Assembly: GCA_020639235.1 (NCBI GenBank)
Contig: JACKHC010000001.1
Location: forward strand, 1,426,001 to 1,490,000
DNA length: 64,000 nucleotides
Direction of reading: 5' to 3'
Source of the DNA: Phycisphaeraceae bacterium
GTDB taxonomy: Bacteria; Planctomycetota; Phycisphaerae; Phycisphaerales; UBA1924
Shown here: positions 8,288 to 17,161 of the stretch, in pieces
Position numbering within the stretch: the stretch's first letter is position 1
Layout: each line of letters starts with the position of its first letter
Program-made: the position numbers and the translations under genes
Notes under the pieces: model-generated
Seen by the model: only the letters and a program-made list of their open reading frames with translations
The model's database searches: none
Told to the model about the DNA's origin: nothing

Positions 8288-11200
8288 TCATGGTTGATCG
8301 TCGTCGGTGACTCCGGGCTCGTCGGCGAGCGATGCTTCGTACATCGCGAGAGTGGCGTTGAGTTCTTCGCTCTCGCCAACGAGTTCGATGGCGCGCTTCT
8401 GCGTGTCGACCGCCGACGCGGCGTCGCCGGCCATGTGGTGCGCGCGTGCGAGCGTCTCGAAGTATGCCGGCAGCGCGGTACCGCCGGCGGCCTCTTCCAG
8501 TGCACAGGCCCGCTTTGCGTAACCAAGCGCGCGTCGCGGGTCGTTAAGGGCATCGACGTCGCCGATCAGGAGCACCCGCGCCGCCGCGTCGAGCGTTCGC
8601 GGGCCGGCATCGAGTACATCTGCATCCGCTGTCCGCCGTTCGATCAGCTCACGCCAGAGTGGTTCGGCCTCGGTGAGCCTGCCTTGCGCCATCAGCACGC
8701 GTGACATCCTGTCGATCGAATCAATCATGGACGGATGGTCGTCTCCGAGGACGCGGCGGCGGACCTCGAGCGCTTCGCGATAGTACGGCTCGGCCTCGAT
8801 GTACCGGCCCTGCGCCTCGAACAGAGCGCCCATGTTGCTGATGCTCTCCAGCGTGCTCGGGTGATCGTCGCCCAGTACGCGGCGGAAGCCCGACATCGCC
8901 TCGCGGCAGTGCGCCGCGGCCTCGTCGTAGCGCCCCCTGGACCGCAGCAGGGAGGCCATGTTGTTGACGCTGGTCAGCGTATAGGGATGATCGTCGCCCA
9001 GCACGCGGCGGCGGCCTTCCAAGGCCTCGCGGAGATACGGCTCGGCCTCGTCGAGCCGGCCTTGCTGCCAGAGGAGCAGCCCCATGTTGCCGATGCTGTT
9101 CAATGTACTCGGGTGGTCGGGGCCCAGCACGCGGCGACGGCGCTCCATCGCCTCGTGGTAATACGGCTCGGCCTCGTCGTAGCGCTCCCGCTTCCGGAGC
9201 AGACCGCCGACATTGTTGAGGCTCGTCAAAGTGCTCGGATGATCGTCGCCCAGCAAGCGCCGGCGACCCTCCAATGCACGCCGGTAGTACGGCTCGGCCT
9301 CTTCGAAACGCCCCTGGGACTGGAGCAAGCCGCCCATGTTGTTGAAGCTGATCAGCGTGTCGAAGTGATCGTCGCCAAGGACACGGCGACTGCCCTCCAG
9401 TGCTTCCAGGTAGTACGGCTCGGCCTCTTCGAGACGGCCTTGGAGCCGGAGAAGGAAGCCCATGTTGCTGATGCTGGTCAGCGTGTCCGGGTGATCGTCG
9501 CCGAGCGCATCACGCCGGATCGCCAGCGCCCGCGTCTGCGGGTCGTTGGCGAGGTCGAGCAGGCCAAGTTCGCGCACCGTGTCGGCCACTGTCTGCAGTA
9601 GTCGGGCCCGCACGAGCGGCTGCTCCTCGAATTGAGCGTCGATCGCGTCGATCGTGCGTTCGAAGATGTTGTCCTGGAGCATCCGCAGGGCGAGGCTCGT
9701 GAAGTTTACAGGGGACAAGCCTTCCAGCAGCGCAGCATGGGACTCTTCCGGGGTCGCCGCGAGGATCGCATCGCGGAGCCGGGCCCCCATCAACTCGACG
9801 TCAATGCCGCCCAACTGAGAAGACTGGAATGCGGCCACCGACTCCAACTCCTCCGCCCGCGCGATGGCCGCGGCTTCCGCGACCCGCGCTTCCTCGGACG
9901 CGCGCTGGGCCTCAAGCCTCGCGGTGCGTTCCGCCTCCGCCGCCAGCGAGGCATTCGTCGCCTCCATGTCCGCCCGATCCCTTTCGTCTAGCGCCCAGAG
10001 CATCCCCCACGTTGTGCCCACGACCCCGAGGATCAGCACGCATGCCATCAGCGACGCGGCCGCCACGCTCGCGCGATTGCGCCGAATGAACTTCCGCATG
10101 CGATACGCTGCGGACGGCGGACCTGCATCGACCGGTTTGCTGTCGAGGTAGCGCTGGATGTCGGCGGCGAAGCCGTTGGCGGTTTCGTAGCGTCGGGTGC
10201 GATCCTTCTCGAGCGCCTTCATCACGATCCAGTCCAGATCGCCGCGAATGATCAGCCCGAGCTTCTTCGGTTCGGTCAGACGGTGTGCAGCGATCGATGG
10301 CAGCGTGTCCAATGTGCTGACACGAGTGCTCGGTTTGTGCGGCGTCTCCTCGCGGATGATCCGCTGGATCTCGCCATAACCGGCGCTGCGGAGCGACTGC
10401 GAATCGAACGGCGTGGTTCCCGTCAGCAGCTCATAGAGCAGCACACCGAGTGAGTAGACATCGCTTCGCGTGTCGATGTCAATACCGCTCATCTCCGCCT
10501 GCTCAGGAGACATGTATTCCGGCGTGCCGATGAACTGGCGGTACTCGGTGAAGACCGTTTTCTCGGTCAGTCTCTGGTTCGTCGCCTTGGCAATACCGAA
10601 GTCGATCACCTTCGGAACTGGCCCGCTATCGAGCAGCGTGATCATCACGTTCGACGGCTTGATATCGCGATGGATAATGCCTTTCTGGTGCGCGTGCTGC
10701 ACGGCGTTACATGTCTGCTGAAAGAGATCAAGCCGATCCTCGACGCTCAGGTTGTGCCTGTCGCAGTACTCCGTGATGGGTTCGCCCTTGACGAGTTCCA
10801 TCACGAAGTATGGACGACCGGTCTCCGTCGCCCCGGCATCGAACACCTTGGCGATGTTCGGATGATCCATCATCGCCAGTGCCTGCCGCTCGGCCTCGAA
10901 CCGCGCGATCACCTGCTTGGTGTCCATGCCCAGCTTGATGATCTTAAGTGCCACCTTGCGGCGAACGGGCGTCTCCTGCTCGGCCATGTAGACCACGCCG
11001 AAGCCTCCCTCGCCGATGAGTTGGAGGAGCTTGTAGGGGCCGATGCGTCCGCCGACTCTCTCGCTGGGCATTGCGGCGATGGTTGCATCTTCGTCATGGG
11101 CGCCGGTCGCGTCGCTGGTTGGATCGGCCATGAAGCCGCCGGCTCGCGCCTCGGCCTGCAGCAGCGCGTCGACCTCGGTACGGAGGGCGTCATCGCCGGC

Positions 11201-11296
11201 GCACGCCTGGGCGAGGGCCGCGGCCTGCTCTTCGGCCGGCAGATCGGCCACCTCCATAAACACCCGCCGGGCTTCTCGTCGTCTGTCGCTAGTCAT
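8288..11296 (-). CDS. Membrane Ser/Thr protein kinase with TPR repeats
   Basis: A 1002-residue Hanks-type kinase. The catalytic domain spans about residues 85-360, with a GEGGFG nucleotide loop near 95-100, VALKI lysine, HRDIKPSN catalytic loop and DFG in VIDFGIAKA. One membrane span lies near residues 410-435, in ASLMACVLILGVVGTTWGM. A coiled stretch rich in Ala, Glu and Arg follows, and then seven 42-residue kinesin-light-chain-type TPR units with the signature LGDDHP-TL. The kinase lies inside the cell and the TPR array outside or in the periplasm. The ATG overlaps the stop of the sigma factor gene (ATGA, 11293-11296). Such sigma/kinase pairs are abundant in planctomycetes, but the substrate is unknown. 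Proximity to the restriction gene and helicase operon may be coincidental. Confidence 0.92.
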   Translation of the reverse strand: MTSDRRREARRVFMEVADLPAEEQAAALAQACAGDDALRTEVDALLQAEARAGGFMADPTSDATGAHDEDATIAAMPSERVGGRIGPYKLLQLIGEGGFGVVYMAEQETPVRRKVALKIIKLGMDTKQVIARFEAERQALAMMDHPNIAKVFDAGATETGRPYFVMELVKGEPITEYCDRHNLSVEDRLDLFQQTCNAVQHAHQKGIIHRDIKPSNVMITLLDSGPVPKVIDFGIAKATNQRLTEKTVFTEYRQFIGTPEYMSPEQAEMSGIDIDTRSDVYSLGVLLYELLTGTTPFDSQSLRSAGYGEIQRIIREETPHKPSTRVSTLDTLPSIAAHRLTEPKKLGLIIRGDLDWIVMKALEKDRTRRYETANGFAADIQRYLDSKPVDAGPPSAAYRMRKFIRRNRASVAAASLMACVLILGVVGTTWGMLWALDERDRADMEATNASLAAEAERTARLEAQRASEEARVAEAAAIARAEELESVAAFQSSQLGGIDVELMGARLRDAILAATPEESHAALLEGLSPVNFTSLALRMLQDNIFERTIDAIDAQFEEQPLVRARLLQTVADTVRELGLLDLANDPQTRALAIRRDALGDDHPDTLTSISNMGFLLRLQGRLEEAEPYYLEALEGSRRVLGDDHFDTLISFNNMGGLLQSQGRFEEAEPYYRRALEGRRRLLGDDHPSTLTSLNNVGGLLRKRERYDEAEPYYHEAMERRRRVLGPDHPSTLNSIGNMGLLLWQQGRLDEAEPYLREALEGRRRVLGDDHPYTLTSVNNMASLLRSRGRYDEAAAHCREAMSGFRRVLGDDHPSTLESISNMGALFEAQGRYIEAEPYYREALEVRRRVLGDDHPSMIDSIDRMSRVLMAQGRLTEAEPLWRELIERRTADADVLDAGPRTLDAAARVLLIGDVDALNDPRRALGYAKRACALEEAAGGTALPAYFETLARAHHMAGDAASAVDTQKRAIELVGESEELNATLAMYEASLADEPGVTDDDQP
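8650..9525 (-). repeat. 126-base tandem repeats encoding TPR units
   Basis: Seven direct repeats, with the LGDDHP-encoding segment recurring at 126-base steps (plus-strand marks near 8737, 8863, 8989, 9115, 9241, 9367 and 9491). Each unit encodes one 42-residue TPR. The similarity is high enough to suggest recent duplication or homogenisation within the gene. Confidence 0.8.
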
Positions 11297-11880
11297 GCCT
11301 CGTCCTCACCGTTGCACTCGGTCAACTCCCGATACAGCACCGCTCGCGCGTACCCCCAGAGACGGGCGGCCGTACGCGGCGAGACCCCGAGGGCCTCCGC
11401 CGCTTGATCCACGCTCAGGCCGGCGAAGAACCGCAGCCGCACGACGGCGGCCGCCTCGGGGTCGTCAGTCTCCAAGCGGACCAAGGCCGCGTCGACTGCC
11501 AGGATTTGTTCAGAATCTGCCGCGGCGAGCGCGTTAATGTCGCCGATGTCCTCGAGCCGAACCCCGCCGCCACCCCGAGCCGCTCGTGAACGGGCATGAT
11601 CGATGAGGATCCGCCGCATGGCCTGGGCGGCCGCGGCATAGAAGTGGCCTCGGCCCGCCCAGGGAACCTGGCGAGGACCGACGAGCTTGAGGTATGCCTC
11701 GTGGACGAGAGCCGTGGCCGACAGGGTATGGTCACCGCGTTCGGCATCCATCCGCTGCTGGGCGGCGCGACGCAACTGGTCATAGGCCAGCGGAAGAAGT
11801 TGCGCTGCCGCTGCCGTGTCGCCATCTGCGGCAGCGTTCATGAGCAGCGTTACATCGGGCTGACCGTCCGGCGGCGGCAT
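11293..11880 (-). CDS. ECF-like RNA polymerase sigma factor (planctomycete type)
   Basis: A 195-residue sigma-70 family protein. Region 2 lies around residues 30-105 (YDQLRRAAQQRM through RRILIDHARSR) and the region 4 helix-turn-helix near the C-terminus (LSVDQAAEALGVSPRTAARLWGYARAVLYREL). This is the short two-domain type usually found beside a large Ser/Thr kinase, which here overlaps the sigma gene by four bases. By family, the kinase would control sigma activity or be in the same signalling unit. No Shine-Dalgarno sequence precedes the ATG, but TATGAT lies exactly six bases upstream, which suggests a leaderless mRNA. Confidence 0.9.
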   Translation of the reverse strand: MPPPDGQPDVTLLMNAAADGDTAAAAQLLPLAYDQLRRAAQQRMDAERGDHTLSATALVHEAYLKLVGPRQVPWAGRGHFYAAAAQAMRRILIDHARSRAARGGGGVRLEDIGDINALAAADSEQILAVDAALVRLETDDPEAAAVVRLRFFAGLSVDQAAEALGVSPRTAARLWGYARAVLYRELTECNGEDEA

Positions 11881-11886
11881 CCGGCC

Positions 11887-11892
11887 ATCATA
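11887..11892 (-). promoter_or_regulatory. TATGAT -10 box, six bases before the sigma factor start
   Basis: TATGAT on the minus strand ends six bases before the ATG and there is no Shine-Dalgarno sequence. A start site about 6-8 bases after the box would fall on the start codon. Confidence 0.45.
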
Positions 11893-12024
11893 AACGGCGT
11901 TCGATTGACCTCATAACCGACGGTCCATGAACCTGCCGGGAACGCGAGGCAACTCGTGTCGCTGTCTTGACCACCAGGCGGCTGTTCCGAAACCAGTTGC
12001 TTCCGCACTATTGCTGATCTGACA

Positions 12025-12055
12025 GGGACTTGCGCTAACCCGCGAGTCCCTTTTT
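12025..12055 (+). terminator. Hairpin with T-tract
   Basis: GGGACTTGCG (12025-12034) pairs with CGCGAGTCCC (12041-12050), with one G-T wobble and a six-base loop, followed by TTTTT on the plus strand. The form is a classical intrinsic terminator, but both flanking genes are on the minus strand. It may be a remnant or end an unannotated plus-strand transcript. Confidence 0.5.
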
Positions 12056-12138
12056 CTTGGCCGCGGGCCGCTCCGTGCCCGAGTCGGTACCCGCGCGGCT
12101 GGAGTGTGAGGTTGGTGAATCGATCTAATCGGCAGTAC

Positions 12139-15054
12139 CTATGACTTCGTGGCCTCTTCGACGATGGCGATCTCCTCGTCGGTGAGTCTATAGAGGTCGT
12201 AGACGAGCCGGTCGATCTCACGGTCGGTCGAAGCGATGCGGCCTTCGAGGACGCGGCGTTCCTGTGGGGTGAGTCGTTGACCATTCTCGCCGTGGACGCG
12301 TTCGTTCATGTCGAGCATGGACTGCACGAGATCGACCAACCGGTCGTGCTGAGCGACCTCGGCTTTGGCATCGAAGTCCACGCGACGAATGGGGATGCCC
12401 AGCAATGCGGCCTTCTTGATCTTCGGGAATGTCCTCTTCTGGTCGTAGTAGCGTTGAAGCCAAATGTATTGCATCAGCGTCGAGCAGATGATGCCGAGGA
12501 GGTAGGGGTAGCGATAGCCCACCTCCTTCGTGAAGAAGATGCTGTACATCGTATTCAGGCTGTACAGGCCCGCTGGGACGAAGGTCCCGATTGGGTGGGC
12601 ACCAATCTGACGAACGCAGATACGTTCCTGCTCATAGACAGACCGCTTGCCCCCGCTCTTGATTGCCTCCTCTCGATAGTCGAACCACTCCTGATGTGGG
12701 GAGAGCCGGTATCGATTGATGTGTACGCCATCGATCACGGGGACGAAATGATCAGCCACTCGCTCATCGGTGACAAAGCGTGACCGGTCGCGTGTCTGGA
12801 TGCCGAAGTAGGCCGTTGCGAATGTGCCAAGCGGTTCGCTGCACTCATCAATCTTCTTAAGAATGGGCTGCTGGTGGCTGTCGTCCCCTGTGCCAAATTC
12901 GTGCTTATCGTGGCCCAACCAACTGCCGATGGGTTGCGGTCGACCATCGCCCAACACTCCCGACTCCCGGGATTCAACGATCGTAACGACGTCGTCCGCC
13001 TTGCCGGCTCCTTGCGAACAGATCAGCACCAGCGTGTCAACTGAAGGGCCCTTGAAGACTGGATAGTAGAACAGTCGCAGGACCACTGGCCTACTCAGGC
13101 CAAGAATCTGCTGTCGCAACTCATGGGCGTGCTTGTTCCGCAAAAATGTATTTGGCGTGATGAATCCAAACCGACCGTTCGGGCCCAAGAGGCGTAGGCC
13201 ATGCTCAATGAACACATGATAAGTATCGATCTTGTACCGGGCTGCGGAGTATTTCTGGCTGAGGTGTGTAAATACATCGGGCTGGTTCAGCGTCTGCAGG
13301 AGCACATATGGCGGGTTCCCGATCACCGCCTCAAACCCGCCGGTTTTCATGATGTCCTTGAACGCGTCATCCCAGTCGAACGCGTTGATCCGGTACTGCT
13401 CCTCCTCGTCAAATATCGTGGCCTGCTGGCCGGCATAGAAATCGCTGCCGATGAGCGAGTTGCCGCATCGGATATTGTCCGATAGGTCCGGCAGGGCCCG
13501 TTCTTTGGCGAAGAGCAGCGGCTGAAGCGTCTCCTCGTTCTCGCCTTCCAGCACCTTGAGCAGAAGGCTCAGCTTGGTGACCTCGACCGCTTGGGCGTCG
13601 ATGTCGACGCCGAAGATGTGGTCGGTCAGGATGCGTTTCTTCTCGTGGGTGGTGAGCTTGTAGTCGCCGTGCGTGGCCTTCTCATCGGGGATGGCCTTGC
13701 GGGCGATGGGCGGGGCTGCGAGTTTGGCCCACGACTCGGGGTCGTTGTCGGTGTAGAACCGCAGGTGCCATTCGAGCAGATGGCCGTACGCGCCCAGCAG
13801 GAATGAGCCCGAGCCGCACGCGGGGTCGAGTACACGGAGGGGCTTGTCCATGGCGGGGCCGCGGGCCTTGCCGCGCCCTTTGAGTTCGAGCCTGAGGTCC
13901 TTGAGGAGTTCTCCCACGGTGTGCTCGACGATGTAGTCCACGATGTAGGTCGGCGTGTAGTAGACGCCTCCGGCCTTGCGGACCTCCGGCTTTTCCTCGA
14001 CTTTGGCCGTCTTGCCGGTCGGGCTGAGCGTGATGACGCTGCCGAGGAAGCGCTCGTAGATGTGGCCCAGGATGTCGGCGGGCAACACCGAGAACTCGTA
14101 GGGGGCTTCGGGGTAATAGAGGTTGCGAATGATGTCCTTGAGGACGGTGTCGCTGACAATGAGCCCGGGCGTGAGTGTGTCAGGTGATTCGCGGTCGGCC
14201 TCCTTCTCGAAGTGAAATAGGCCTGAGTTGTATTTCGCATCGGCGAGGCGGAAGCGCTCGAAGAGGCGCATGTAGACATTGGGGCCATTGAGCAGGCTTT
14301 GGAGCGTGCCCGCGACCTCGACGCCCCGGTCCTCGCAGATGCGGAGGAAGACGATGCGGTCGATGATGAGCTGGACCGCGTGGTTCAGTTGTCGCGCAGT
14401 GAGTTCGTTGTTGCGGGCGATGTTGCGTGCAAGGTCGGTGCGCCAGCGCTCTAGTTCCTTGAGAAACTCATCATCGACCTCGGCTGTGCCCTTCGTCCGA
14501 GTCTTCTTCAAGGCGTACTTGTCGAATGCGCCCTTGAGGATGGCGGTCTTGGAGAAGACGCCCTCGATCTCGCCCCAGCGACTCTCGTAATCCTCGAAGG
14601 TCATGTAGAGGACGCGGGCGGTGGACGCCTTGTCGCGGGGCGTGGGTTTGACCCGGCAGTCGTAGACCGCGAACTCCTCGAAGTCGCTCAGGATTGAGAC
14701 CGGAAGGCCCGCGGTCCATGCGTATCGCCGGAGCTGGTAGGCGGGATGGGGGTCGCCTTTGACATCGACAGAGGGTTTCTTGGCCTCGACGAAGAACTTA
14801 CGCTGGCCGCCGATGCGGAAGGAGTAATCCGGAGCCTTGGTGGTGCCGCCGATCTTGATCGCGGCCTCGTGGACGACATCCTTGTATTCGCCCGCGTACC
14901 CCTCTTCGTTGAAGACATCCCAACCCAGTGCCCCAAAGAACGGATCTAGAAACTCTCGGCGCAGTTGGGTCTCGTTGTAGCTGCCGCGCTTGTATGTGTC
15001 GATGTGCTCACGAAACTGCGCGACAAGTCGAGTAATCGATTCTGGTGCTGGCAT
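12139..15054 (-). CDS. Type IIG-like restriction endonuclease/adenine methyltransferase
   Basis: A single-chain restriction-modification enzyme of 971 residues. The N-terminal nuclease domain shows a PD-(D/E)xK pattern: Asp76 in APDYSF and Glu90/Lys92 in FFVEAKKP. A helical connector follows, then a methyltransferase core with SAM motif I VLDPACGSGSF (about 408-420) and catalytic NPPY near residue 580. The C-terminal 350 residues resemble a TaqI/Eco57I-type target recognition region. GGVYYTPTYIVDYIV before motif I is typical of this family. It would methylate adenine in its own DNA and cut unmodified DNA. I chose the ATG at 15054 because the in-frame upstream start at 15111 is TTG and gives an atypical leader. 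No separate specificity subunit or methylase is adjacent, as expected for the single-chain type. Confidence 0.9.
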   Translation of the reverse strand: MPAPESITRLVAQFREHIDTYKRGSYNETQLRREFLDPFFGALGWDVFNEEGYAGEYKDVVHEAAIKIGGTTKAPDYSFRIGGQRKFFVEAKKPSVDVKGDPHPAYQLRRYAWTAGLPVSILSDFEEFAVYDCRVKPTPRDKASTARVLYMTFEDYESRWGEIEGVFSKTAILKGAFDKYALKKTRTKGTAEVDDEFLKELERWRTDLARNIARNNELTARQLNHAVQLIIDRIVFLRICEDRGVEVAGTLQSLLNGPNVYMRLFERFRLADAKYNSGLFHFEKEADRESPDTLTPGLIVSDTVLKDIIRNLYYPEAPYEFSVLPADILGHIYERFLGSVITLSPTGKTAKVEEKPEVRKAGGVYYTPTYIVDYIVEHTVGELLKDLRLELKGRGKARGPAMDKPLRVLDPACGSGSFLLGAYGHLLEWHLRFYTDNDPESWAKLAAPPIARKAIPDEKATHGDYKLTTHEKKRILTDHIFGVDIDAQAVEVTKLSLLLKVLEGENEETLQPLLFAKERALPDLSDNIRCGNSLIGSDFYAGQQATIFDEEEQYRINAFDWDDAFKDIMKTGGFEAVIGNPPYVLLQTLNQPDVFTHLSQKYSAARYKIDTYHVFIEHGLRLLGPNGRFGFITPNTFLRNKHAHELRQQILGLSRPVVLRLFYYPVFKGPSVDTLVLICSQGAGKADDVVTIVESRESGVLGDGRPQPIGSWLGHDKHEFGTGDDSHQQPILKKIDECSEPLGTFATAYFGIQTRDRSRFVTDERVADHFVPVIDGVHINRYRLSPHQEWFDYREEAIKSGGKRSVYEQERICVRQIGAHPIGTFVPAGLYSLNTMYSIFFTKEVGYRYPYLLGIICSTLMQYIWLQRYYDQKRTFPKIKKAALLGIPIRRVDFDAKAEVAQHDRLVDLVQSMLDMNERVHGENGQRLTPQERRVLEGRIASTDREIDRLVYDLYRLTDEEIAIVEEATKS

Positions 15055-15192
15055 GCCGTATCCGTTGGATAGGTACGAAGGGAATGGACCGGGTTCACTC
15101 GCAGTTCGCAAGTCTACAGGACCACCCCCGCGACCTTGTGATCTCCGGGGCAGCCACTAGGTAGAGATTGTTCGACTGGCGCCTACACGCGC

Positions 15193-15210
15193 CGGGCTCG
15201 CACGAGCCCG
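15193..15210. other. Small hairpin between restriction and isochorismatase genes
   Basis: CGGGCTCG (15193-15200) faces CGAGCCCG (15203-15210). There is no T-tract. It lies about 100 bases beyond the end of the isochorismatase gene and could be a weak 3' structure. Confidence 0.3.
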
Positions 15211-15307
15211 CCCCCGACGCTCAGCAATCAAAGAGCCGCCCGGCCGGATCATCAGACCCGACAGGGCGGCGGAGTGTGTAGGTGCTACGCCTACTCCAAA
15301 CGATCCG

Positions 15308-16504
15308 CTACTCGGCGTGCGCCTCAAAGAGCCCGGGCCAGTTGCCATCCGCCCGTGAAACACTCCCCTCGAAGTCCGCGTTGAACTTCTCGAGGATAGC
15401 GGCGTTGACATTCAGGTACAGCTTGTCGTTGCGAATCTGCGCCGTCGTGATATCCACGGGCAGCAGGACATTGATCGAAACACCATAGGAACAGAAGCCG
15501 CCGTACTGCGGCGCGTAGCGATCCGGGCTCGCAAGGAACTTGTCCCGGCTCCGCTCCGTCGCAAACAAGTACGTCGCGCCCGCGTGCTCGGCACGGATCA
15601 TCGGGGAACCGTTGACCGGCGTCTCGCTCTCAAAGAAGCTGACGGGATCGAAGCCGTCGAGACCGATGCCGCTGGCGCCCGAGACATTCACGAGTTCGCC
15701 GCGGGCGGCGCCGATGCGCCCGACCGCTTCGTCCGTGCTCCAGACATCGCTGGCAATCATGCGGAAGTTGACGAACGCGGCCTCGAACCCGTCGTACCCC
15801 GGCAGTTTCGCGGCCGCCGTCGCGTCCGAAACCACCGCGACCTCGAAGCCCTCTTCGATGAGGTTCCGCATGTGCGACTCAACGCAAAGGTTGGCGGACA
15901 TCCCCGCGATCACAACCTGGTCGATCCCCGCCTTGCGGAGCTGCAACGCGAGATCATTGGAGTCCGAGCCGTAAACCTTGTGCGGGCTGACAACGACGGT
16001 GCGCCCGTCATTGATGTAGGGCTTGTAGCGATCGAGCCAGTCGGCGCCCGAGCCATCGATCCCCCCGGTGTCCAGAGGCCCGTCGCGGTGGAACATGTTG
16101 ATGTCGTGCATCAGCGTCTCCAGCGCGCCTTCAAACCTCCATGTGTGATCGTGAGGGTAGTAATAGTGCGGGCTCACGAATACGCGCGCGCCGGCGTCGT
16201 TGGCGGCCCGGAAAAGCCGCTCGATATTCTCGACGGTGTTGTTCTCCGTGACGCTCTCGCCGACGACGCCCCATGTGACGCCCTCGGGGCTGAGGAAGTC
16301 GGCCTGCGGATCGATCACGAGCAGGGCGAAGCCGCCCCGCCGGAGTTCGACCCCCGGCCGCGGGATCAGCGCATCGGCGCGCGGCCCGTTGATGTAGTGG
16401 ATGTGCCCCGCGTGGTCGTCCTGGGCGTCGCGCTGCGCCAGCGCCGTGAGGGGCGCGATGGCGCAGATCGTAAGAACGGAGAACGTCAGGTTGTTACGGG
16501 TCAT
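15308..16504 (-). CDS. Exported isochorismatase-family hydrolase fused to a YHS domain
   Basis: 398 residues. The N-terminus MTRNNLTFSVLTICAIAPLT with ALAQ is a signal peptide. The cysteine hydrolase domain (about residues 55-265) keeps the triad: Asp65 in VIDPQADF, Lys176 in SPHKVYGSD and Cys207 in ANLCVES. Residues 285-345 match a YHS domain, with DPVSFF at its start and TYLFATERSRDKFLASPDRYAPQ and YGGFCSYG further in. A start at 16504 is supported by GAAGGA seven bases upstream. The family hydrolyses isochorismate, nicotinamide or carbamoyl-type bonds; the substrate here is unknown. YHS domains are usually metal-associated. It is the last of three genes reading away from the tetR-like regulator, and a periplasmic location is inferred. 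Confidence 0.85.
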   Translation of the reverse strand: MTRNNLTFSVLTICAIAPLTALAQRDAQDDHAGHIHYINGPRADALIPRPGVELRRGGFALLVIDPQADFLSPEGVTWGVVGESVTENNTVENIERLFRAANDAGARVFVSPHYYYPHDHTWRFEGALETLMHDINMFHRDGPLDTGGIDGSGADWLDRYKPYINDGRTVVVSPHKVYGSDSNDLALQLRKAGIDQVVIAGMSANLCVESHMRNLIEEGFEVAVVSDATAAAKLPGYDGFEAAFVNFRMIASDVWSTDEAVGRIGAARGELVNVSGASGIGLDGFDPVSFFESETPVNGSPMIRAEHAGATYLFATERSRDKFLASPDRYAPQYGGFCSYGVSINVLLPVDITTAQIRNDKLYLNVNAAILEKFNADFEGSVSRADGNWPGLFEAHAE

Positions 16505-16609
16505 GTTAGTTTCCTTCTGAGTTGGTCTGATGTCGATCAGAATGTGTGGCGAACATTTCTTTGGTGTGCGCCCGGACGAGACCACCCCGCCCGGGATGCA
16601 ATCGGGCAC

Positions 16610-17116
16610 TCATCGCACGTCGGGGATGCCGCCATGCGAGTCGGGCCTGGGACCGGGGGCGGGCCATCGGAAGCGGCGATCGGTCTCGAGAATCGGGACA
16701 TCGTTGATGCTGGCCTCGCGCCGGCGCATCAGCCCGGCGTCATCGAACTCCCACAGTTCGTTCCCGTAGCTGCGGAACCAGCGGCCCGAGGGATCGTGCC
16801 ACTCGTACTGGAATCGCACGGCGATCCGGTTCTCGCGGAAGCCCCACAGCGATTTCACCAGCCGGTAGTCACGCTCCTTGTCCCACTTGGTCCGCAGGAA
16901 CGCGCGGATCTCGTCCCGGCCGCGCAAGAACGTGCCGCGGTTCCGCCACTCGCTGTCGTGCGAGTAGGCCATGGCGACGCGCTCCGGATCGCGGCTGTTC
17001 CACGCGTCCTCGGCGGCTCGGACCTTCGCAGTAGCGCTCTCGAGGGTGAACGGCGGTATGAGCGGGCGCGGCGATCGCGCAGACGCCGAAGCGTCTCGTT
17101 CATTCTCAGCATGCAT
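16610..17116 (-). CDS. NTF2-like protein of the DUF1348 type
   Basis: A 168-residue protein of the SnoaL/NTF2-like fold. Recognisable blocks are AEDAWNSRDPERVAMAYS, WRNRGTFLRGRDEIRAFL, and RFQYEWHDPSGRWFRSYG with NELWEFDD further on, which match DUF1348 proteins. The function of that family is not established. I preferred the ATG at 17116, with GAAGGAG seven bases upstream, to the start at 17158, which has no site. It lies 45 bases after the AhpD-like gene and 105 bases before the isochorismatase-like gene, so co-transcription under the TetR-like regulator is likely. Confidence 0.82.
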   Translation of the reverse strand: MHAENERDASASARSPRPLIPPFTLESATAKVRAAEDAWNSRDPERVAMAYSHDSEWRNRGTFLRGRDEIRAFLRTKWDKERDYRLVKSLWGFRENRIAVRFQYEWHDPSGRWFRSYGNELWEFDDAGLMRRREASINDVPILETDRRFRWPAPGPRPDSHGGIPDVR

Positions 17117-17161
17117 ATCAAGCTCCTTCAGCGCCGCCGTGAGCAGCGCCAGACTCACCGA

